DNA of 64,000 nt from Begonia masoniana (taxonomy: Eukaryota; Streptophyta; Magnoliopsida; Cucurbitales; Begoniaceae): contig CM039508.1 of NCBI GenBank assembly GCA_022432975.1, positions 14,292,954 to 14,356,953 on the forward strand, written 5' to 3'. Positions 42,998 through 54,884 of this stretch are shown here, one piece after another (positions within the stretch are counted from its first letter, which is position 1; each line of letters opens with the position of its first letter). Below the pieces are notes generated by a model. That model had not been told where the DNA came from, did not search any database, and was given only the letters and a program-made list of their open reading frames with translations. The position numbers were made by a program, and so were the translations under genes.

Positions 42998-45900
42998 CTA
43001 GTCAAACTCCATTTGTATTTGTAACACATTAACAACTTTAAAGCCCATTTCTTCAAGTGGTCTAGGTTCTTGAAATAAGTTATTTTGGACTTCTTCTTGA
43101 AGCTTCTTGGCCCGAGCTCTAGTGATAGGTCCATTTGGTATTTTCAGTTCCATTAAGTATTCTTCTTGGCCCAATTCATCTTCAATGTCATTTTTGCCCA
43201 CATCATTCTCCCGCTCTTGAAAAGGATTCGTCCTCAAATCTGGACACTTTCTTTGTTGGGGAAAACGTTCTTTACGAAAATGAACCCAAACCAAATCTCC
43301 TTGTTGAAAAGTGATGTGCTTTCTTCCTTTGTTTGCATGGGTAGCAACTTGCGCATTCCGTTTTAGGATATGCTGACGTGCTTCTTCATGAAGTTTCTTT
43401 ACCAATTCTGCCTTCTTCTTCCCATCTAGGCTAATGGTCTCATTAATAGGCAATGGAAGTAAATCCAATGAAGTTAACGGATTAAAACCATAAACAATTT
43501 CAAAAGGTGAATAAGAAGTAGAAGAATGCATTGTTCTATTGTAAGCAAACTCAATAAAAGGAATACAATTTTCCCATGATTTTAAATGGTTCTTTATTAC
43601 TGCTCGTAAAAGAGTTCCTAGGGTCCTGTTTACAACCTCGGTTTATCCATCGGTTTGTGGCTGACAAGTAGTAGAAAATAGCAAAGTTGTCCCTAACTTA
43701 CCCCACAAAACTCGCCAAAAATGGCTAAGAAACTTAACATCTCTATCACTAACTATTGTTTTTGGAACACCATGAAGACGAACTACTTCCTTAAAGAATA
43801 ACTGAGCTACATGAGTGGCATAATCTGTTTTATTACATGGGATAAAATGTGCCATCTTTGAAAATCTATCCACCACAACAAAAATTGAATCTTTTCCATT
43901 TTTTGTTCTTGGTAACCCTAACACAAAATCCATAGAAACATCAGTCCAAGGATGACAAGGAACAGGTAAAGCCTAGGTACAATCCATGAGGTTTTACTCT
44001 AGATTTGGCTTTTCTACAAGTTATGCATCTATTACAAATTCTCTCTACATCCCTCTTCATATGTGGCCAATAGAAATGTTCTTTCAAAATTTCTAAGGTC
44101 TTAAGAATCCCAAAATGTCCCATAAGACCCTCCCCCCTCATGTGACTCTCGAACAAGCAATTCATGCAAAGAACATTGTGGAATGCAAAGTCTATTTTCC
44201 TGAAACAAATATCTTTCTTGTTTGTAAAATTTATCAAAAGGTTTCATTTATGTGGCTTCAAACCAAGTTGAAAAGTCAGAATCTTTTGGGTATAATTCTT
44301 TTATGTGCTCAAAACCCAAAAAATTAGTGGAAAGGGTAGAAAGAAGAACATACCTTCGAGATAAAGCATCAGCTACAATATTGTCTTTACCTTGTTTGTA
44401 TTGGATGGTATAAGGAAACATTTCAATAAATTCAATCCAGCGAGCATGTCTTCGATTCAACTTACCTTGACCCTTTAAGTGCTTCAATGATTCATGGTCG
44501 GTTTGAATGACAAATTCTTTAGATCACAAGTAATGTTGCCAAGTTTCTAGAGCTCTCACCAATACATAAAGTTCTTTGTCATAGGTAGAGTAATTCAAAG
44601 CAGCTCCATTAAGTTTCTCACTGAAATAGGCCATGGGTCTCTTGTCTTGCATGAGTACGGCACCTATACCAATACCGGAAGCATCACATTCGATTTCAAA
44701 GGTTTTAGAAAAATCTGGTAAGAGAAGTAAATGAGCAGTACTTAACTTTTCTTTTAAGGTGTTGAAAGCCTTTTCTTGTGAATCACCCCATTTGAACCCA
44801 ACACTTTTCTTGATAATTTCCGTCAATGGAGTAGCAATGGTGCTGAAGTTTGGAACAAACCTTCGATAGAATCCAGCCAAACCATGGAAACTTCTAACTT
44901 CAGTGATGTTAGTGGGCGTGGGCCAATCTTTGATAGCCTTAACTTTCTCTTCATCTACTTCTACACCTTTGGAACTTACAACAAAACCAAGAAACTCAAC
45001 CTTGTCTTTGCAAAAGCTGCACTTTTTAGAGTTAGCAAACAACTTTTCAAGTTTCAAAACATTAAGCACACATCTCAAGTGTTTGCTGTAAACTAGAATA
45101 TCATCAAAATAAATAACAACAAATTTTCCAATGTAAGCACGCAAAACATGATTCATTAAACACATAAAAGTACTTGGTGCGTTAGTCAACCCGAAAGGCA
45201 TTACTAGCCACTCATACAAGCCATGTTTTGTTTTGAAAGCAGTTTTCCATTCATCACCTTCTTGCATCCGAATTTGATGCTAACTACTTTTTAAATCAAT
45301 TTTTGAAAAGATAATGGAACCATTCAATTCATCTAACATGTCATCTAATCGAGGTATGGGATGTCGATACTTTACCGTGATTTTATTGATTGCTCGGCAA
45401 TCGACGTACATTCTTCAAGTTCCATCTTTCTTGGGGACCAACAAGACAGGAACCGCACATGGACTCATGCTTTCTCGAACATGTCCTTTGGCTAGCAGCT
45501 CTTCAACTTGCCTTTGAAGTTCCTTTGTTTCTTCTGGATTACTTCGATAGGCGGGTCGATTAGGAATGGTAGCTCCTGGAATGAAATCAATTCGATGCTC
45601 AATGCCTCTTATTGGTGGCAATCCTGGTGGCGTTTCCTCAGGAAAGACATCTTCAAATTCCTGCAAAAGAGCAACTGCTACAGTTGGCAAAGGATTATCA
45701 GGATTAGTTGTTAAGAAATAAGCCTCTTTGTACATGATCAACATCATTGTTTTTTCTGATTTGAAGGCACTCTTAATCTCTCTCTCTTTTGCAAGGAAAT
45801 TCACTGCCTTTTTTTCTTTTTTAAGTGGAACCTGACTCTTTTCCCTCTTCTTCTCACATTTTCTTACTTCTCTCTCACTTTCTTTTGAACTCTCATGCTC

Positions 45901-46518
45901 ATTCTCACATTGTTTTGTATTAGCTGTGACAGATTTTTTAATTTGGCATTGCTCTTCGAAAACTTGATGGGGTGGTAGCGGAGCTAGAGTAATACTTCGT
46001 CCATCCTTGGTAAAGCTGTACCGATTCTTGTATCCATTATGGGTGGTGCGTCTGTCAAATTGCCATGGTCTTCCAAGCAATATATGGCTTGCTTGCATAG
46101 GAACAACATCACAAAGAACTTCATCTGAATATTTGCCAATTGAAAATGAGACAAGAACCTTTTTTGTTACCTTCATTTCTCCAACTTCATTGAGCCATTG
46201 GAGACGATATGGTCGAGGGTGTTTTAGAGTCTTTAATCCAAGCTTGTCCACCATCATCTTACTTGCAACATTCACATAACTTCCTCCATCTATGATTAAA
46301 CCACAAACCTTTTCTTTAACATGGCAGCGCGTATAGAAAATGTTTTCACGTTGTTGACGGTCATCATCTTCTATAGTTTGAACATGGAGGGTTCGAAGAA
46401 CTACTAAGGCTTGGCCAACAACTGCATGTTCCTTATCACTAGCTTCTTCAAGTGGTGGCATAACTTCATTGTCACTTTCTTCTTCAAAAACAATATCCCC
46501 ATTATTTAACAAAATCAT
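42998..46518 (-). pseudogene. pol: decayed Ty3/gypsy pol (protease, RT, RNase H, integrase)
   Basis: A lineage different from the Tekay copies. 46518-45415: protease (GLIIDGGSYVNVAS) and RT start (AVPVLLVPKKDGT). 45267-44524: RT ([21 protein letters not shown]) and RNase H ([13 protein letters not shown]). 44487-44248: RNase H end ([10 protein letters not shown]). 44237-43941: integrase zinc region. 43933-43643: integrase core ([21 protein letters not shown]). 43531-42998: integrase C-terminus (GPITRARAKKLQ). Breaks: stop at 45414-45412, stop within RT near 45280, stops at 44524 and 44248, a frameshift near 43975, and TAA at 43643. No gag is seen; the 5' side stops near 46550 at LTR M. Confidence 0.88.
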
Positions 46519-46550
46519 AGTTCTTTTATTTGGGCATTGTGAAGAAATAT

Positions 46551-47718
46551 TATAGCGACCCTAACACTATACCCTTATTTTTCCCTATATATATATTTTT
46601 TTATCCTTGTAACATCTGAGCGGAAATTTAAAACGTTAAAATCGTTCAGAGAATTTAAAACCATTTAAAATCATTTATAAGAACTTAATAAAACCATTTA
46701 TAAAAATTGAGTTTAAACATTTTTCTGCAATCACAATCGATCGTGATCGGCTAAAAAAAATATGAAATTTAAACATTTTCCTGCAATCACGATCGATCGT
46801 GGTATTATCACGATCGATCGTGGTCACGCTGAACTGATCCCGATCGATCGTGGTAGTGTGCCCGATCGATCGGGCCACCTCTGGAATCCATGAAGAAAGT
46901 TTTTCTCGGATCACGATCGATCGTGGTAAAATCACGATCGATCGTGATAGGCCTTTTTTTCTCTTTTCTGCAGATCACGATCGATCGTGGTCAAATCACG
47001 ATCGATCGTGATAGGCCTTTTTCTCTTTTCTGCAGATCACGATCAATCGTGGTCAAATCACGATCGATCGTGATTTCCTGCACAACCTCCTTACTACACA
47101 CACCCTAAAACTTAAACACTTAACCAATTTTCTTTCATCAATCCTCTGTACATTTCATAACAACCTTCAATATAACAACTTTTTTCCCTCTTTTACCGAC
47201 TCAAAACACATTAAAAAAAACGTGGTATGACTGTATAAAAACAAACCGCGTGGATATGTTTAAAACCCGAACATATCCATATAAAGCGAATTACCAAACA
47301 TTTACAAAATACATTTCAAAACGTTTAAGAACTCAAAACATAACCTATCCACTATCCGGAACCAAACATCCTAAAATGTTCTAGCTATACCACAATTCAC
47401 AACCAACCAAATTCGCCCAAAACCCTCAAAATACCTAACTGTTACCCCCACGGGTCAAAATACGCGTCGACTGCCCATGCACACCACCGCAGCCGTTCTT
47501 CTTCAACCATCTTGTACATCGGGCGGAGGAACGTCGTCCTCACCTGCTTCAATATCACCTACACCATACAGACACACTATGAGCTAAAGGCTCAGTAAGC
47601 TTCGTAAATGTAAATGCATGTTGTGCGTATGAGTTTCAGAAATCATGCAACATTTTCTTTTCATTACGTCGCAGGCAGAATGTTACCAAGATCTCAGCCT
47701 ATTAGATGGAGAGGACAC
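46551..47718 (-). mobile_element. inverted LTR M (3' part), cut by the copia element
   Basis: The minus-strand LTR end is degenerate (GGGTCGCTATA at 46551). Slot 2 is a run of CACGATCGATCGTG palindromes. The exon 3 block 47558-47503 ends in TGA and reads GEDDVPPPDV. The conserved TTGACCCGTGGGGG block lies at 47445-47460. The LTR is interrupted at 47718/47719 by the TGTTGA start of the copia LTR; the remainder is not found beyond the arrays. Confidence 0.8.
46734..47075. repeat. CACGATCGATCGTG palindromes (slot 2 of LTR M)
   Basis: About eleven copies of the 14-bp palindrome CACGATCGATCGTG or close variants, often paired with TGGTCAAAT or TGATAGGCC linkers. The core CGATCGATCG is shared with slot 2 of LTRs C, D and J. 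Confidence 0.9.
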
Positions 47719-49197
47719 TGTTGACTTAAATGATGTTTAAGTCTAAATATGTTTTTGATGATGTGTTTGAATAGTTAATATTGTAATTTGATTATGTTTA
47801 GTGAATGAGAATATCGAATATACATTAGTAATTTAATCTGTTGGAAATGCCCTTAAAAAGGGTATTTTAGTTGTCTAATGAATCGGGTTAAGTGTACAGG
47901 ACTGAATAAGTAAAACAGGGCTGAAAACCTCATCTGCCGATGAATTGTTAAAAGTACACATACCAATGGTGTTTTCAAGTTATTCATGCCGATGACACTT
48001 GAAATTACACATGCCGATCGCTAAACAACAAAGAAAAGTTCCTTCTGCTGATCGCTAAACGGCAAAGAAAAGCTCATTCCGCCGATCGCTAAACGACAAA
48101 GAAAAGAAGTGCTCCTGCCGATGGCATTTGAAGCAACTTATACCGATGGCATTTGAAGCAACTCATACCGATGGCAATTTGAAGCAACTCATACCGATGG
48201 CAGTTTTGAAAATGTTCATGCCGATGGCTTACAAGTTGCACCTGCCGATGGACTTTAAAGCTTGCATCTGCCGATGGAGTCTTCAAGCCAATGAAGTTCA
48301 AAATACACCTGCCGATTGTTTTACAAGCCGTTCCTGCCGATGAACTTTGAAGATGCATCTGCCGATGGCTTTTCAGAATGCATCATGCCGATGAAGTTCA
48401 AAGCTTACTCATGCCGATAGCTTATTCGTGTTGCATCTACCGATGGCGTTAAAGACTCATATGCCGATGGACTCTTAGAGCAACACATACCAATGACGTG
48501 GCGATTGAATTAAAGCTGCTTCCACCGATGATCTTCCGCCAGAATTCAAAATAGCCGCGAAGCTACAGTGACGTCGTTTTCAGCATTAACTCCAGAACTT
48601 TAATGGCGACGACGACTTGCAACTATAGACAGCAACGGCGACCTGATCTAGTACGGATGCTTCCCAACGGTAACATTTTCCATTTGAAGAAAGAAGCATT
48701 CAATTTTGAGCCGAAAAAGAAGACAGAGTATTTAAGCCGAGGTTAGAGCACGAAGATACAACTTTTTTGAAAATTGAATTCCTGAGCCCTAACCTGCGAA
48801 GTTTTATCATACTCTGTATAATTTTTCTACACCTCTCGATTTTAACTTGAGATTCAATCCTTGTGAGAGTGTAGTCTGAGCTTTCCATTTACGAACTCAA
48901 CATTGTGTATAAGACAGTGGATTGACGCCCGTGAAGTTCAATCCTGAATTGTAAAGGCAGTTGATCGGAGCCCGGAATTCCGATATGTTTTTCAAACTGA
49001 GGAGAAGGTTAAGGATCTTCAAGGGGTGAACCTTGAAGCGTGGATGTAGGCAAGGTTTGGCCGAACCACGTAAAAATATGGTGTTGATTTTTTTCTCTCT
49101 CTCTCTTACTGTTACTGATTGATTGCTTGTGTTTACTAATTAAGAAAATTTTAAATAGGTCTAATTCACCCCCCTCTTAGACAATCTCGATCCTACA
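47719..49197 (+). mobile_element. copia 5' LTR (1479 bp)
   Basis: Starts TGTTGACTTAAATG and ends GATCCTACA, 2 bp before the PBS. A minisatellite of CCGATGG-type units (47930-48535) lies upstream of a TATTTAA box at 48729-48735, so it sits in U3. No spliced LTR exons of the Tekay type are seen here. Confidence 0.88.
47930..48535. repeat. CATCTGCCGATGG-type minisatellite in copia LTR
   Basis: Over 20 imperfect units of about 25-32 bp carry TGCCGATGG, or TGCCGATCGCTAAACGACAAAG in three (48003-48110). These motifs match, on the opposite strand relative to the element, the 54-bp and 35-bp arrays of the Tekay LTRs. Confidence 0.85.
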
Positions 49198-49199
49198 AT

Positions 49200-49211
49200 T
49201 GGTATCAGAGC
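49200..49211 (+). other. primer-binding site, initiator tRNA-Met, copia element
   Basis: TGGTATCAGAGC, 2 bp after the LTR end. Confidence 0.93.
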
Positions 49212-49267
49212 GAGGGTTTATCATTGTCTAAGCTCTGTTTAAACACTCTATGTTATATTTGTTCACA

Positions 49268-50842
49268 ATGGCATTCAACATTAACACCACACAAATAGAA
49301 GGTCAAGCAACAAATAGACCTCCATTCTTTGATGGTAGTAATTATGTCTATTGGAAGGCTAGAATGAAAATATTCATTCAAGCCATAGACTATGAGACTT
49401 GGTGTATTATAGAGAATGGTCCTTTTAAGGCCATGAAAACTGTAGATGGGAAAAGTATCCCTAAGGACTCTTCTGAGTTAACTGAGTCCGATAAGAGAAA
49501 TCTGAACCTTAATACTAAGGCAATAAACACCTTGTATTGTGCTCTAAATAGAGATGAATTCAATAGAGTACAAGGGTGTGAAAGTGCTCAAGAAATTTGG
49601 CACTTATTCGAAGTCACACATGAGGGAACTAACCAAGTAAAGGAGAGTAAATTGAGCATGTTAGTTCACGAATATGAATTGTTTACCATGGAAAAGGATG
49701 AGTCTATTTCTTCTATGTTTACGTGTTTCACTAACATTACTAATGGGTTAAAAGTACTTGGTAAGATGTATTCAGGTGCAGAACTAATTAGGAAAATCTT
49801 GAGATGTTTACCAAGAGCTTGGCAACCAAAGGTGACGGCAATACAAGAGGCACGGGATCTTAAGGTTCTCAAGCTCGAGGAACTCATTGGCTCTCTGATG
49901 ACTCATGAGATAACCATGAGGGCCAATGACAAGGAGGATCTCAAGGAAAAGGAGATCTCCAAGAGAAAGGACATAGCTCTCAAAGCCTCTTCGAGCAAAC
50001 CTGATGAATCTGAGGAAGAAGAAGAAGATGAGGACATTGCCCTTATTACCAGGAGATTCAGCAAATTCCTGCAACGGAAGAGGATGCAGGGAAAAAGATT
50101 TCCAAAGAGTGAGAAGTCTCAAAAGGACAAGGAGTTCACATGCTTTGGGTGTGGAAAGGTTGGTCATATGAAGGCAGATTGTCCACAGGCCAAGAAATAT
50201 CCCAAGAAATTTAAGAAGAAGGCTATGAAGGCCACTTGGGATGACAGTGAAGGCGACACCTCCTCTTCAGAAGATGAGGAAGTAGCCAACCTGTGCTTCA
50301 TGGCACTTGAGGATAAGGTTAGTTCTTCTTCTGTCTCTATTTTAAGTGATAGCGAAAGTGATAATGAAGAAGATGAACTAATTGACGCTTTTAATGATTT
50401 GGTTAAACAATTTGGCATGCTTAAGACTAAGTATAACATGTTGAAAAAGGAAAATACAGGTCTAATAGAAAAGCATGCTACAGAAATGAACTTGCATGAA
50501 AAAGAAACCACTGAACTTAAGAAGAAAAATGAATCCTTGAATAAACTCGTTCTTTGGTTCTCAAATGGTAGCAAGAACTTAACATTGCTAATAGGGAATC
50601 ATAGGGCTACTCATGATAAAGTAGGTTTAGGCTATGATAAGTTTAATAAGAGAAAAGCTTTTAAGAATTTCTTTGTCAAACCGTCTACTTGCTATACTTG
50701 TAATGAAGTAGGACATAAGTCTTTTGTATGTCCTTTAAAGACAAATGACAAGAAAGCTGGTTGTAAATTACAATGGGTTCCTAAGGGAACCAGGCCTAAC
50801 ACTAGGACCCAAAAGATTTGGGTACCTAAGAAGACAACCTAA
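49268..50842 (+). CDS. gag: copia-type gag polyprotein (524 residues)
   Basis: The start at 49268 (MAFNINTTQIEGQ, context ACAATGG) is preferred over the ATG six codons upstream. The N-terminal half is a copia gag domain (PPFFDGSNYVYWKARMKIF, IWHLFEVTHEGTNQVKESK, SMLVHEYELFTM). The first zinc knuckle CFGCGKVGHMKADC is near residue 291. An acidic, serine-rich and then coiled-coil-like charged region follows. A second knuckle CYTCNEVGHKSFVC is near residue 475. It forms virus-like particles and binds RNA by family knowledge. The reading frame is intact, unlike the pol that follows. Confidence 0.92.
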   Translation: MAFNINTTQIEGQATNRPPFFDGSNYVYWKARMKIFIQAIDYETWCIIENGPFKAMKTVDGKSIPKDSSELTESDKRNLNLNTKAINTLYCALNRDEFNRVQGCESAQEIWHLFEVTHEGTNQVKESKLSMLVHEYELFTMEKDESISSMFTCFTNITNGLKVLGKMYSGAELIRKILRCLPRAWQPKVTAIQEARDLKVLKLEELIGSLMTHEITMRANDKEDLKEKEISKRKDIALKASSSKPDESEEEEEDEDIALITRRFSKFLQRKRMQGKRFPKSEKSQKDKEFTCFGCGKVGHMKADCPQAKKYPKKFKKKAMKATWDDSEGDTSSSEDEEVANLCFMALEDKVSSSSVSILSDSESDNEEDELIDAFNDLVKQFGMLKTKYNMLKKENTGLIEKHATEMNLHEKETTELKKKNESLNKLVLWFSNGSKNLTLLIGNHRATHDKVGLGYDKFNKRKAFKNFFVKPSTCYTCNEVGHKSFVCPLKTNDKKAGCKLQWVPKGTRPNTRTQKIWVPKKTT

Positions 50843-50850
50843 TTTCTGTT

Positions 50851-53800
50851 TTGCAGGATAATGCATCTCCACTAAGAAATCAATGGTACTTGGACAGTGG
50901 TTGTTCAAGGCATATGACTGGAGATGCAACTAAGCTCGCTGCTGTCAACAAGAAGAAAGGAAGTGTCACTTTTGGTGGAAACCAAAAAGGCAAAATTGTT
51001 TGCATTGGCAACATAGGTAACCCTATCAATCCTATTATAGAAAATGTTTTATTAGTTGATGGGTTAAAACACAATCTGCTCAGCATAAGTCAATTATGTG
51101 ACAAAGGTTATGAAGTGATATTTAAATCAGATTCATGCATAATTAAAGATGCTGCAAATGACAAAATTCTGTTTACTGGCTTTAGAAAAGAAAATATTTA
51201 TGTCATTAACATTGATGATATTGATTGTAGTGTTGAAAAATATTTTGCTGTGAATTCTTCTAATGACTGTTGGATCTGGCATAGGAGATTAGGGCACGTA
51301 GGGATGGATACCTTAGCTAAGATTACTAAGGAGAACTTAGTTAGAGGAATCCCTAAGATATTCTTTGAAAAGGATAAGGTCTGTGATGCCTGCCAAATGG
51401 GCAAGCAGATCAAAAGTTCCTTTGCATCGAAGAATGCAATTTCTACTTCTAAGCCTCTTCAACTCCTTCACATGGACCTCTTCGGTCCCTCAATTATAGC
51501 CAGCTTAGGAGGAAAATTCTATGCATTTGTAATTGTTGATGATTTTTCTAGATTTACTTGGGTTCACTTTCTGAAGTCTAAGGATGAGACTTTTGACATC
51601 TTTTCTAGTTTTAGGAAAAGAGTTCAAAATGAAAAGGATCTCACCATTGTTGCTATTCGTAGTAATCATTGTGGAGAATTTGAAAATGAGAGATTTGAAC
51701 TCTTGTGTCTCAAATATAGAATTGAGCACAATTTCTCTTCTCCTATGACCCCTCAGCAAAATGGTGTTGTTGAGAGGAAAAATAGGTCTCTCCAAGAGCT
51801 TGCCCGAACCATGCTTAATGAAAATTCCCTTCCTAAGTATTTTTGGGCTGAAGTTGTTGCTACTGCTTGTTATGTGCTTAATCGGGTCTCCATAAAACCT
51901 ATTCTTGAGAAAACTCCATATGAGCTCTGGAGTGGAAAAACTCCTTCTGTTAAATACTTTAGAGCTTTTGGCAGCAAATGTTTCATTCTAAACACTAAGG
52001 ATAACTTAGGAAAATTCGATTCCAAATCTGATCTTGGAATTTTTCTGGGTTATTCCCTTTCCAGCAAAGCTTATAGAGTATTCAATAGGAGAACTCTAGT
52101 TGTAGAGGAATCTGTTCATGTTAACTTTGATGAGTCTCCTCAACCCACAATCAATGTGGATGAGGATGATATTTTGGATAAACAACTGGATTCTCTTTCC
52201 TTAGAAAAACCAAGTGCTTCTCCTCAAGTAGAAAAACCAATAGAACCTTCTTCTACATCTCTAGAAATTGTTCCTGTCAATGATGAAAATCCTGCTCTTC
52301 CTAAAGATTGGAAATATGTCAAAAATCATCCAATAGATGAAGTTTTGGGTGATCCTTCTTTAGGAGTTAAGACTAGAGCTTCTCTTAGGAATCTCTATGC
52401 CAATGTGGCATTCATTTCACAAGTAGAGCCTAAGAAATTTGAAGAAGCCGAGGGTGATGAAAATTGGATCTTGGCCATGCAAGAAGAGTTAAATCAATTT
52501 GAAATGAGCAAGGTATGGGAACTTGTTCCAAGGCCTAAGGATCATCCCATTATTGGAACTAAATGGGTTTACAAGAACAAATTAGATGAAAATGGGATTG
52601 TGATTAGAAATAAGGCTAGACTGGTTGCCAAAGGTTACAATCAAGAAGAATGAATAGATTTTGAGGAAATCTTTGCACCTGTTGCTAGATTAGAATCAAT
52701 TAGGATGCTCTTAGCCTATGCTTGCTACAAGAACTTCACACTGTTCCAAATGGATGTGAAGAGTGCTTTCTTAAATGGTTATATTTAGGAAGAAGTTTAT
52801 GTAGAGCAGCCATTAGGATTTGAAGATTTTGCAAAACCTGATTATGTGTATAGGCTTAAGAAGGCTCTTTATGGACTTAAGCAAGCTCCTAGAGCTTGAT
52901 ATGATAGGTTGAGGAACTTCCTTGAGGAAAGGAATTTCAAAAAGGGTAACACCGACTCAACTCTATTTACCATGCAAAAAGATAAGGATATTCTGTTAGT
53001 ACAAATTTATATTGATGACATTATTTTTGGATCTACTAATGTCAATATGTGTAATGAGTTTTCCTCCCTCATGCAAAGTGAATTTGAAATGAGTATGATG
53101 GGGGAGTTAAAATTCTTCTTAGGATTCCAGATTAGTCAATCTCTTGATGGAATTTTCTTCTGTCAAGAAAAGTACATTAAGGAACTCCTTAAGAAATTTG
53201 GATTAGAATCTGCTAAGTCGTCTAAAACTCTCATGAGTACCACAACAAAATTGGACAAAGATGAACATGGAATAAATGTGGATATTAAGAAATATCGTGG
53301 TATGATTGGTTCTTTGTTATATCTGACTGCAAGTAGGCCAGATATACTCTTTAGTGTTTGTCTTTGTGCTAGATTTCAAGCTGCTCCTAAGGAATCTCAC
53401 TTAACTGCTGTCAAAAGGATTTTTAAATATTTAAGTGGGACACCTGACTTAGGATTATGGTATCCTAAAGGTACTTCTTTCGATCTGATTGGATACTCAG
53501 ATTCTGACTATGCTGGTAGTCTAGTTGATAGGAAAAGCACCAGTGGAACCTGTCAGTTCCTTGGTGAATCTTTAGTTTCCTGGTTTTCTAAGAAACAGAA
53601 CTCTGTTGCATTATCAACTGCAGAAAGTGAATATATTGCTGCTGGCAGTTGCTGTGCACAAATGTTATGGATGAAACAGACCTTAGAAGCTATAATCTGT
53701 TTTATCATAGGATTCCTATTCGGTGTGATAACACCAGTGCAATTAACATTTCTAAAAATCCTATTCAGCATTCTAGAACCAAACATATTGATGTAAGATA

Positions 53801-53957
53801 TCACTTCATCCGTGATCATGTTCAAAGAGGTGATATATCTTTAGAATTTGTCAATTCTGTTGATCAATTAGCTGACATCTTTACTAAGCCTTTGGATGAA
53901 AAGACATTCAATAATATTAGAATAAGGCTGGGCCTCATTCGGGTTGAGAAAAACTAA
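50851..53957 (+). pseudogene. pol: copia pol (protease, integrase, RT, RNase H) with stops and a frameshift
   Basis: The frame opens after a stop at 50827-50829 and has no early ATG. Protease: WYLDSGCSRHMTGD. Pre-integrase: WHRRLGHVGMDTL. Integrase: first Asp in IVDDFSRFTW, Glu in PQQNGVVERKNR. At the second acidic position the sequence is RSNHCGEFEN, where the family has Asp in place of this Asn, so the integrase is probably inactive. RT: WVYKNKLDENG, then stops at 52651-52653, about 52786-52788 and 52897-52899, with YIDDIIFGS beyond. RNase H: YSDSDYAGSLVDRKSTSG and SWFSKKQNSVALSTAESEY. A frameshift near 53690 separates the final segment (DNTSAINISKNP), which ends at 53957. Confidence 0.92.
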
Positions 53958-54190
53958 GTTTATTCCTCTGTTAGAAAATCCTGAGTGTTAGAGCATTTTC
54001 TTCTGTGATGGCATCGGTAGATGCTGTGTTTTTTAATAGGCATCGGAAGATGCATGTCTATCGGAAGGCATCGGTAGATGCTATGTTTTTCTATAGGCAT
54101 CGGAAGATGCATTTGCATTCCTTTAATCTACCGACACGTGTGACCCATCGGGTTAATCTGTCTTACACGTGTAACTCCATCTCATCGGGC
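53958..54190. repeat. GCATCGGTAGATGC/GCATCGGAAGATGC motifs after copia pol
   Basis: Four to five alternating GCATCGGTAGATGC and GCATCGGAAGATGC motifs between pol and the extra ORF. They resemble CATCGGCAGATGCC of the Tekay 54-bp arrays. A polypurine tract and 3' LTR start were not recognised here. Confidence 0.65.
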
Positions 54191-54302
54191 GATGCCCCTT
54201 TTTTGTTTAAACTCTGCCTCTTCTCAAAGACGCTTCACATTTCGCGCTCTTTCAGAAACCCCTACCCTTCCAGTCGTCTCTCTCTCGAGTACTCTACTTC
54301 CC

Positions 54303-54884
54303 ATGGATTATCTGGGTTCATCCTCCCGCGCAGTTTCCAAACCGGCCATGAAGAATGCCAAAACTTCAGCACGTCCTTCACGAGTGATCCCTCGTGCAAA
54401 AGCTTGGCCATCACTCTTATTTCTCTCTGAAGCTGCTGAGTCGAGATACCATGACGACTTTCAGTTCAAATCATTAATTTTCAGTCGAGGTATCTTCTTT
54501 GATGACTTAGCTGGTATGAATATTATCGAACCCTTGAAGGATCTCGGGTTATTAGGTCTCTTCGATGTAGAGTCATTTTATTACCCGAAAGCCATTAAGA
54601 TGTTCTATGCTAATCTAAGTTTTTCCTCTGATTTCCCTTCTATCAAAAGCTATGTGTATAACAAGCACATAGAAATTATCCCTCAATTCATTAATAGCAT
54701 TTTGGAGTGTCCTCACCAAAATAGCTGCCCCTACAAATACGTATCCGGCACTGAGCCTCCATTCTTGGTACAAAATAGCACTTTCATCATCCGATGGCTT
54801 AAACACTACATCTGCCGATCGCTAGACGACAAAATAGCACTTTCATCATCCGATGGCTTAAACACTACATCTGCCGATCGCTAG
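54303..54884 (+). pseudogene. extra ORF of the copia element, fused to the 59-bp array
   Basis: Start taken at 54303 (MDYLGSSSRAVSKP); an in-frame upstream ATG at 54192 is possible. The sequence WPSLLFLSEAAESRYHDDFQF...GLFDVESFYYPKAIKMFYANLSF resembles the plant transposon-associated domain with a conserved FYANL motif (Pfam name: putative plant transposon protein). Its function is unknown. From about residue 160 (LVQNSTFIIRWL) the frame is encoded by the 59-bp repeat and then stops at 54884, so the natural C-terminus is lost. Confidence 0.6.

Larger units (their letters stand above)
47719..54798 (+). mobile_element. SIRE/Maximus-like Ty1/copia element, 3' end lost in arrays
   Basis: 5' LTR (47719-49197), tRNA-Met PBS, gag, pol in copia order (protease, integrase, RT, RNase H), and an extra ORF after pol. 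An extra downstream ORF is a known trait of the SIRE/Maximus group. It is inserted in inverted LTR M. The extra ORF runs into a 59-bp array and no complete 3' LTR is seen. Confidence 0.82.
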
